Shown: piece after piece, positions 5,770 to 9,371 of the stretch
Numbering within the stretch: position 1 is the first letter of the stretch
Layout: every line of letters begins with the position of its first letter
Source of the DNA: Candidatus Woesearchaeota archaeon
GTDB taxonomy: Archaea; Nanobdellota; Nanobdellia; Woesearchaeales; WAPY01
Assembly (NCBI GenBank): GCA_015520525.1
Contig: WAPY01000022.1
Span: 1 to 9,371, forward strand
Length of the DNA: 9,371 bases
Reading direction: 5' to 3'
Made by a program: the position numbers and the translations under genes
The notes under the pieces: generated by a model
The model's input: only the letters and a program-made list of their open reading frames with translations
What the model was told of the DNA's origin: nothing
The model's database searches: none

Positions 5770-6960
5770 ATGACAAGCATGCTAAAAAATAGGAAAGTGC
5801 TCTCAGGCGCCCACGCGGCAGCTGAGGCTATGAGGCAAATAGACCCCGATGTTGTGGCGGTCTACCCAATAACACCACAAACTCCAATAGCGATGAAGTT
5901 TGCGGATTATGTTAATGAAGGAAAAGTCCACACGGAAATGATAAGAGTTGAGTCAGAGCACTCTGCAATGAGCGCCTGCGTCGGCTCATCAGCAGCAGGA
6001 GCAAGAACAATGACAGCAACATCGTCAAACGGACTTGCCTTAATGACTGAAATTGTTTACATAGCATCCTCAACAAGACTTCCAATAGTTATGAACTTGG
6101 CGGACAGGGCGTTATCAGGACCTATAAACATCCACGGAGACCACTCTGATGCAATGCTTGTTAGAGATTCAGGATGGATAATACTTGCTTCAGAGAACGC
6201 CCAAGATGTTTATGAGAATACAATAATGGCTGTTAAGATAGCTGAGGATAAAAGAGTTCTCCTGCCTGTGATGATACTCCAGGACGGCTTCATAACAAGC
6301 CACAGCGCAGAAACAATGTATACATTCGACGATGAAACAGTCAAGAAATTCGTTGGAGAATACAATCCAAAATACTCCCTTTTGAGAACTGATAATCCAA
6401 TCACTATGGGGCCTTTGGATTTGTTTGATTACTACTTCGAGCACAAGAGACAACAGGTTGAGGCGATGGACAACGCTAAAAAAGTCATAAAGGAAGTGTT
6501 CTCAAACTTCTCAAAATTAACAGGAAAAACATACAATTATTTTGAAGGCTACAAAACAGAAGATGCTGACTTCATAATAGTCGCTATGAATTCAAGCGTG
6601 GGCACGGCAAAGTTTGTTGCAGACAAGTTCAGAGAGAAAGGAGTTAAAGCAGGAGTCCTAAAAATAAGAGTGTTCAGGCCTTTCATGGACGAAGAAGTTG
6701 TTGAGAAGCTCAAAAACGCGAAGGCAGTCGCTGTCTTAGACAGGGCGGCTTCATTCGGCTCCCACGGAGGCCCAATATTCCACGATGTTAGAAGCGCCTT
6801 CTACGAGTCAGATAAAAAGCCGAAAATGCTCAATTACATATATGGACTTGGAGGCAGAGAATTGTCTGTTGAACTGTTGAATAAAGTGTTCAACGATTTG
6901 ATAGAATTTGACGGGGGAAAATCAATGAATCAAGTTCAATACTTGGGGGTAAGGGATTAA
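5770..6960 (+). CDS. porA: Pyruvate (2-oxoacid):ferredoxin oxidoreductase, alpha subunit
   Basis: The alpha subunit, 396 residues, supplying the pyrimidine-binding side of the thiamine diphosphate site and part of the substrate pocket. Recognisable segments are VYPITPQTPI (31-40), the glutamate-bearing VESEHSAMSA (60-69), TATSSNGLALMTE (82-94), RALSGPINIHGDHSDAM (113-129), RDSGWI (132-137) and LPVMILQDGF. The C-terminal transketolase-like domain contains VLKIRVFRPF and VLDRAASFGSHGGP. The set fits the pyruvate-using branch best, but the related 2-ketoisovalerate enzyme (VOR) is very similar and cannot be ruled out by eye. The ATG at 5770 is preferred because AAAGGTG (5757-5763) lies six bases before it. 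The GTG at 5761 is part of that ribosome binding site. porD ends 11 bp upstream and porB starts one base after the stop. Confidence 0.95.
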   Translation: MTSMLKNRKVLSGAHAAAEAMRQIDPDVVAVYPITPQTPIAMKFADYVNEGKVHTEMIRVESEHSAMSACVGSSAAGARTMTATSSNGLALMTEIVYIASSTRLPIVMNLADRALSGPINIHGDHSDAMLVRDSGWIILASENAQDVYENTIMAVKIAEDKRVLLPVMILQDGFITSHSAETMYTFDDETVKKFVGEYNPKYSLLRTDNPITMGPLDLFDYYFEHKRQQVEAMDNAKKVIKEVFSNFSKLTGKTYNYFEGYKTEDADFIIVAMNSSVGTAKFVADKFREKGVKAGVLKIRVFRPFMDEEVVEKLKNAKAVAVLDRAASFGSHGGPIFHDVRSAFYESDKKPKMLNYIYGLGGRELSVELLNKVFNDLIEFDGGKSMNQVQYLGVRD

Positions 6961-6961
6961 A

Positions 6962-7894
6962 ATGAACCTTAAAGAGTTAGGCAACAAGAAAATAAGATTA
7001 TCACCTGGGCACAGGTTATGCCCTGGATGCGCAGCCCCAATAATAGCAAAACTCGCTCTGCTCGCAACAGACTATGATGTTGTTGTAGCAAACGCGACAG
7101 GATGCTTGGAAGTTTCAACAACAATTTATCCTTACACAGCTTGGAGAGTGCCCTGGATACACAATGCTTTTGAGAACGCAGCGGCAACCATATCAGGGGT
7201 TGAGACCGCCTACAGAGTCCTCAAAAAACAGGGCAAAATAAAAAAGGACATAAAGTTCTTAGTATTCGGCGGTGATGGAGGAACCTACGATATAGGCTTG
7301 CAGAGTTTGAGCGCGGCAATAGAAAGAGGCCATGATTTTCTCTACATATGCTACGATAACGAGGCTTACATGAACACAGGAATTCAAAGAAGTTCAGCCA
7401 CTCCCTTTGGAGCTTCAACAACAACAGACCCAGCGACAGATAAAAAGCCTGGAAAGATGGAGTTTAGAAAAGACTTGACAGAGGTTATAGCAGCCCACCA
7501 TATTCCTTACGCGGCTCAAGCTTCAATAGGATTCTTGAATGATTACCTAATGAAAGTTAAGAAAGGGCTTGAAACAAAAGGACCTGCGTTTATAAATGTG
7601 ATAAGCCCATGCCCACTTGGCTGGAAGACAGACCCGTCAAAAACGGTGGAAATATCTAAATTGGCGGTTGAAACTAACTTCTGGCCCTTATTTGAAGTTG
7701 AGCATGACAAATGGACATTGAACTATGACCCGGGAGAGAACAAAAAACCGCTTATGGAGTGGATTAAAGTTCAAGGCAGGTATAAACACCTGCTGAAACC
7801 TGAAAATAAGTGGGTTGTTGATAAGGCGCAGGCTGAAGTTGACAGGAGATTTGAACTCATAAAGAGGAGATGCGAGCTGGACAAAGACCAGTAA
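6962..7894 (+). CDS. porB: Pyruvate (2-oxoacid):ferredoxin oxidoreductase, beta subunit
   Basis: The beta subunit, 310 residues, binding the diphosphate of thiamine diphosphate and the proximal [4Fe-4S] cluster. The four expected cluster cysteines are visible: C20 and C23 (RLCPGCAAP), C48 (NATGCLEV) and C217 (SPCPLGWK). The thiamine motif is GGDGGTYDIG (103-112) with the NxT-type partner in YDNEAYMNTGIQRSSATPFGA (131-151). Length and the C-terminal PLFEVEHDKW segment are normal for PorB. CPGCA replaces the commoner CPGCG, which should not affect cluster binding. With porG, porD and porA it completes a porGDAB order seen in many archaea and in Thermotoga. No ferredoxin or acetyl-CoA synthetase gene is next to it. 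Confidence 0.95.
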   Translation: MNLKELGNKKIRLSPGHRLCPGCAAPIIAKLALLATDYDVVVANATGCLEVSTTIYPYTAWRVPWIHNAFENAAATISGVETAYRVLKKQGKIKKDIKFLVFGGDGGTYDIGLQSLSAAIERGHDFLYICYDNEAYMNTGIQRSSATPFGASTTTDPATDKKPGKMEFRKDLTEVIAAHHIPYAAQASIGFLNDYLMKVKKGLETKGPAFINVISPCPLGWKTDPSKTVEISKLAVETNFWPLFEVEHDKWTLNYDPGENKKPLMEWIKVQGRYKHLLKPENKWVVDKAQAEVDRRFELIKRRCELDKDQ

Positions 7895-7905
7895 ATTATT
7901 TCTTA

Positions 7906-7914
7906 AATTTTTTT
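7906..7914 (+). terminator. T-tract terminator of the por operon
   Basis: A run of seven T (7908-7914) after AA begins 14 bases past the porB stop, with no hairpin. This is the likely end of the por transcript. Confidence 0.6.
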
Positions 7915-8009
7915 ACCTTGTTAAGATTCTTCATTTAAAAGCATAATTCTGCTATTTTTGCCCTTCTTTGATATGTTTGTTTCATTATTTGACTCTATGC
8001 GACAAATAA

Positions 8010-8020
8010 TTTATTTAATA
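8010..8020 (+). promoter_or_regulatory. Possible upstream TATA box at the start of the repeat region
   Basis: TTTATTTAATA lies directly before the first GTCTTAA element. Its spacing would start a transcript at about 8041, the first base of the first 28-bp repeat. It is one AT-rich match in an AT-rich gap, so support is modest. Confidence 0.35.
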
Positions 8021-8040
8021 GTCTTAAGATTGTCTCATCA

Positions 8041-8068
8041 AGTTCCATAGGAAATGAAGGGGTGTCTT
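8041..8068 (+). repeat. 28-bp direct repeat, copy 1
   Basis: This 28-bp sequence recurs without mismatch at 8092-8119, 51 bp downstream. It begins AGTTCCATAGGAA, which holds a TTCC-ATA-GGAA inverted pair, and ends with AAGGGGTGTCTT, which supplies one of the GTCTT elements. The 23-bp spacer between copies (8069-8091) is AT-rich and contains AATTCG twice, again 11 bp apart. Confidence 0.9.
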
Positions 8069-8091
8069 AATTCGTTAAAAATTCGATGTTT

Positions 8092-8119
8092 AGTTCCATA
8101 GGAAATGAAGGGGTGTCTT
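8092..8119 (+). repeat. 28-bp direct repeat, copy 2
   Basis: An exact copy of 8041-8068. It runs straight into the right-hand GTCTTGA-GTCTTAA-GTCTCAG triplet that precedes the winged-helix gene promoter. Two copies with no mismatch imply recent duplication or strong constraint. Confidence 0.9.
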
Positions 8120-8150
8120 GAGATTGTCTTAATACTGTCTCAGGTATAGA

Positions 8151-8160
8151 AATATTTAAA
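8151..8160 (+). promoter_or_regulatory. TATA box for the winged-helix gene
   Basis: AATATTTAAA is placed 24-33 nt before ATG 8184, predicting a leaderless transcript. It follows the last GTCTCAG element by seven bases, so protein bound to the elements would lie at or next to the BRE/TATA region. Confidence 0.6.
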
Positions 8161-8183
8161 AAGAAGAAGGTTTATCTAAGCTT

Positions 8184-8588
8184 ATGGAGGGTCCGAAGGA
8201 TAAGAAACTCATAGATGATGAGCTCAAGGCCTTAATTTCTGAAATTGTAAGTGAAGCTGTAAGCAAAGCAGTTAAGGAAAGTCTGTCAGTTATAATTAAA
8301 GAATTAAAGTCTGAAAGGGAGAATAGGGGTATCAATAAAGAAATTAAGAGAGTGGCCAAAGTTAAAAACGCCAAGATTGTGGAATCAAAAATTTATGACA
8401 TGATAAGAGACAAAGGGATGCTGCTCTCTGACCTAAAATTCTTGATCGTTGACCAGCTGAACTACTGCTCGAAGGCATCATTTTACAGGCATATAGAAAA
8501 TTTAAAAAACAGAGGATTGATTCTCATTTCTGGCAGAGGAAAAAACAACTTCGTAATTAAACAATTATACAACGAACAAACAAGGTGA
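8184..8588 (+). CDS. Coiled-coil plus winged-helix DNA-binding protein (putative regulator)
   Basis: A complete 134-residue protein that I cannot place in a named family. Residues 8-45 form a long amphipathic, charge-rich helix likely to be a dimerisation coiled coil. A basic linker (about 46-63, NRGINKEIKRVAKVKNAK) follows. The C-terminal half (64-128) has the pattern of a winged helix: helix IVESKIYDMIRDKG, helix LLSDLKFLIVDQL, recognition-helix candidate CSKASFYRHIENLKNRGLI, then a wing ILISGRGKNNFVI. Binding to DNA is inferred from this pattern. The helically phased GTCTYRD elements just upstream are the obvious candidate site, suggesting autoregulation. The stop codon is four bases before the TTG start of the next gene, so the two are co-transcribed. 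A partition-type or replicon-binding role is possible but unsupported by any partner ATPase in the window. Confidence 0.8.
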   Translation: MEGPKDKKLIDDELKALISEIVSEAVSKAVKESLSVIIKELKSERENRGINKEIKRVAKVKNAKIVESKIYDMIRDKGMLLSDLKFLIVDQLNYCSKASFYRHIENLKNRGLILISGRGKNNFVIKQLYNEQTR

Positions 8589-8590
8589 TA
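8583..8590 (+). promoter_or_regulatory. Ribosome binding site deciding a TTG start
   Basis: AGGTGATA overlaps the stop codon of the winged-helix gene and lies just before TTG 8593. The next in-frame candidate, GTG 8611, has only a weak AAAAGG ahead of it. Confidence 0.6.
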
Positions 8591-8592
8591 AT

Positions 8593-8877
8593 TTGATAAA
8601 CAAAAGGATAGTGAAAAACATACTGGACATTGAGGAAGAGCTCGAAAAGGGCGAACCAAACTTTAGGGAAATTCTCATGGCGGCAAAGGACTCAATACAC
8701 TATGTTCAAGATGAGAACATAAAAAAGTTGATTCTCACGATAGAATTCTGCGCTGAGAATATTTACGCGTTGCCCTCAAAGGACTCTAAAAGAAATGAAT
8801 TCATAACAAAACTCGTTGAAGCAAAGAACAAAATAAAAGGGGAGATAGTGAATCAACTCCTTAAAAATGAGAGTTAA
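8593..8877 (+). CDS. Small all-helical protein of unknown function
   Basis: A complete 94-residue protein not recognised as a known family. It is strongly charged and reads as three or four amphipathic helices: RIVKNILDIEEELEKG (5-20), FREILMAAKDSIHYVQ (24-39), ENIKKLILTIEFCAENIYAL (41-60) and a long KRNEFITKLVEAKNKIKGEI stretch (66-85). No signal peptide, membrane helix or metal motif is visible; the one cysteine (C53) is isolated. The start is probably TTG, supported by AGGTGATA immediately upstream. The gene sits between the winged-helix gene (4-bp gap) and the DUF192 gene (11-bp overlap), so it is co-translated with both and may act as a partner of either. A helical bundle that binds the winged-helix protein is one possibility, but this is inference. 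Confidence 0.7.
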   Translation: MINKRIVKNILDIEEELEKGEPNFREILMAAKDSIHYVQDENIKKLILTIEFCAENIYALPSKDSKRNEFITKLVEAKNKIKGEIVNQLLKNES

Positions 8878-9202
8878 ACTCCAGATTGGAAAAGTTATAG
8901 TTGATGCTTTTGAAGTGAAAAGCATTTGGGGGAAAGCTCGAGGTTTGATGTTCTCCAAAAGAAAAAATCTCCTCTTTATTTTTGATAAAGCAGATATAGT
9001 GCCCCTGCATATGATGTTCGTGTTTTACTCCATACTTGTTGTGTTCTTTGATAAAGACAAAGTCGTTGAGAAAAAAATTCTCAAACCTTTTTCTGTTTAC
9101 ACACCAAAACACAAAGCAGACAAAGTTCTTGAAATAGCTTCCAAAGATTTGGAAAAAATCGAGAGAAAAATCAACCTAAAAAGCTGTTTAGAATACCTTT
9201 AA
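8867..9202 (+). CDS. DUF192 family protein, cytoplasmic form
   Basis: A complete 111-residue protein of the DUF192 (COG1430) family, whose function is unknown. The family pattern is present in order: A-x-x-ARGLMFS (residues 24-30), LLFIFDKA (35-42), a PLHMMFVFYSILVVFFDKD segment (46-64) corresponding to the usual WMKNT/MRFPIDVVFLD region, ILKPFSVYTP (70-79) and KADKVLEIAS (82-91). Many bacterial members carry a signal peptide; this one starts directly with the domain and should be cytoplasmic, as in many archaea. The ATG at 8867 overlaps the preceding gene by 11 bp and has no ribosome binding site, so translation is probably coupled. No T-tract follows on the plus strand. Its end overlaps the oppositely oriented small membrane protein gene by 32 bp. 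Confidence 0.82.
   Translation: MRVKLQIGKVIVDAFEVKSIWGKARGLMFSKRKNLLFIFDKADIVPLHMMFVFYSILVVFFDKDKVVEKKILKPFSVYTPKHKADKVLEIASKDLEKIERKINLKSCLEYL
9153..9170 (-). terminator. Minus-strand T-tracts after the small membrane protein gene
   Basis: On the minus strand, runs of five T (9166-9170) and six T (9153-9158) begin at the base after the stop codon of the small gene. They lie inside the DUF192 coding region, where lysine-rich codons also produce A-runs, so they may be coincidental. Confidence 0.45.
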
Positions 9203-9269
9203 CTATTATAATCATCAACAGAACAGCAGTTACGGCGGCGATAAGCTTAGCAACAGTTGACCAACTCAT
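9171..9269 (-). CDS. Single-pass membrane microprotein of 32 residues
   Basis: A short minus-strand frame from ATG (9267-9269) to TGA (9171-9173), with codons typical of the window. The product starts MSWSTVAKL, has one hydrophobic segment (about residues 7-24, ending LLMIII), then VKGILNSFLG. It looks like a small single-pass membrane protein of the kind common in archaea; no family is recognised. Three things argue that it is real: a TATA box (TCTTTTATAC, minus strand, 9291-9300) at exactly the leaderless distance, T-tracts right after the stop, and an otherwise empty gap between the DUF192 gene and the next minus-strand frame. The last 10 codons overlap the DUF192 gene on the other strand. 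The main doubt is its length. Confidence 0.6.
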   Translation of the reverse strand: MSWSTVAKLIAAVTAVLLMIIIVKGILNSFLG

Positions 9270-9290
9270 GAAGCAAAGAAGTTAAAAGGA

Positions 9291-9300
9291 GTATAAAAGA
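9291..9300 (-). promoter_or_regulatory. TATA box for the minus-strand microprotein
   Basis: TCTTTTATAC on the minus strand is 22-31 bases upstream of the ATG at 9269, the spacing of a leaderless archaeal transcript. It begins on the base after the stop codon of the next upstream minus-strand frame. Confidence 0.55.
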
Positions 9301-9371
9301 TTATCTGTGATATTTTTTATCTGTTGATATTGCTTCTAATTTTCTGACAAGGTCTTTGTAGGTGTTGATAC
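9301..9371 (-). CDS. Probable 3' end of an unidentified minus-strand gene
   Basis: From the window edge the minus strand is open in one frame to a TAA at 9301-9303. It encodes about 22 residues ending LVRKLEAISTDKKYHR, a charged helical tail. The other two minus-strand frames stop quickly. Codon use resembles the neighbours. The stretch is too short to identify a family, and the call rests on the frame and on the promoter of the next gene starting directly after the stop. Confidence 0.4.
   Translation of the reverse strand, partial: INTYKDLVRKLEAISTDKKYHR

Larger units (their letters stand above)
8021..8147 (+). repeat. Iteron-like set of six GTCTYRD elements, several at 11-bp spacing
   Basis: The heptamer GTCTTAA, GTCTTGA, GTCTCAT or GTCTCAG starts at 8021, 8032, 8064, 8115, 8126 and 8137. 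Within the left pair the spacing is 11 bp, and in the right triplet it is 11 and 11 bp. The gap from 8032 to 8064 is 32 bp, close to three helical turns. All copies point the same way. The longer GTCTTAAGATTGTCT (8021-8035) recurs with one mismatch at 8115-8129. The right triplet ends eight bases before the TATA box of the winged-helix gene, so the array is well placed as that gene's operator. Helical phasing suggests side-by-side binding of several protein molecules on one face of the DNA. Confidence 0.7.

Noticed and set aside
6190..6453. Minus-strand frames inside porA, and similar ones inside porB and the PIN-ATPase gene
   Set aside because: They are shadows of strongly conserved plus-strand genes, with no family features, promoters or ribosome binding sites of their own.
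7895..8020. A tRNA or other structured RNA in the gap after porB
   Set aside because: The stretch is AT-rich with no cloverleaf, no GTTCRANNC-type arm and no long hairpin. I see only a T-tract and a possible TATA box.
8041..8119. A two-repeat CRISPR array
   Set aside because: Two 28-bp repeats with only a 23-bp spacer, no further repeats and no cas gene in the window. The spacer is shorter than usual CRISPR spacers, and the repeat ends merge with a regularly spaced operator-like heptamer array.

Overview
The window comes from an archaeon. Almost every gene start has a TATA-like box about 25-30 nt upstream of a start codon or transcript start. Several genes look leaderless, internal operon genes use GGTGA-type ribosome binding sites, and gene ends carry T-tracts rather than hairpins. 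The gene content agrees: a porGDAB-type 2-oxoacid:ferredoxin oxidoreductase and a PIN-ATPase-KH protein of the COG1855/PINA type. The small, AT-rich, densely packed layout would suit a DPANN-type or small euryarchaeal genome, but that placement is inference; I cannot assign a phylum from the sequence alone.

Layout. (1) 1-536, minus strand: a truncated DUF72 (YecE-like) gene, diverging from (2) a secreted, Asn-glycosylation-sequon-rich protein of unknown function (598-1629). (3) 1707-2348: an RsmC/MTS-type methyltransferase on a probable leaderless transcript. (4) 2406-2816: a small multi-pass membrane protein with a GTG start. (5) 2884-4704: a PIN-ATPase-KH protein, probably leaderless. (6) 4855-7894: the porG-porD-porA-porB operon, which converts pyruvate (or a related 2-oxoacid) plus CoA to acyl-CoA, CO2 and reduced ferredoxin. 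Its leader has a strong ribosome binding site with no AUG, GUG or UUG at a usable distance, so translation may start at an unusual codon upstream of the conserved methionine. (7) 7895-8183: a 289-bp intergenic region with a repeat system: two identical 28-bp direct repeats and six copies of a GTCTYRD heptamer, several spaced exactly 11 bp apart. (8) 8184-9202: a three-gene unit of a coiled-coil winged-helix DNA-binding protein, a small helical protein of unknown function and a cytoplasmic DUF192 protein. (9) 9171-9269, minus strand: a 32-residue single-pass membrane protein with its own TATA box and T-tracts, overlapping the end of the DUF192 gene. (10) 9301-9371, minus strand: the probable 3' end of another gene.

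The por genes form one functional unit in fermentative or ferredoxin-based central carbon metabolism. The most interesting region is 8021-9202: a small DNA-binding protein encoded just downstream of helically phased direct repeats. This could be an autoregulatory operator or, more speculatively, a centromere-like or iteron-like site with its cognate binding protein.
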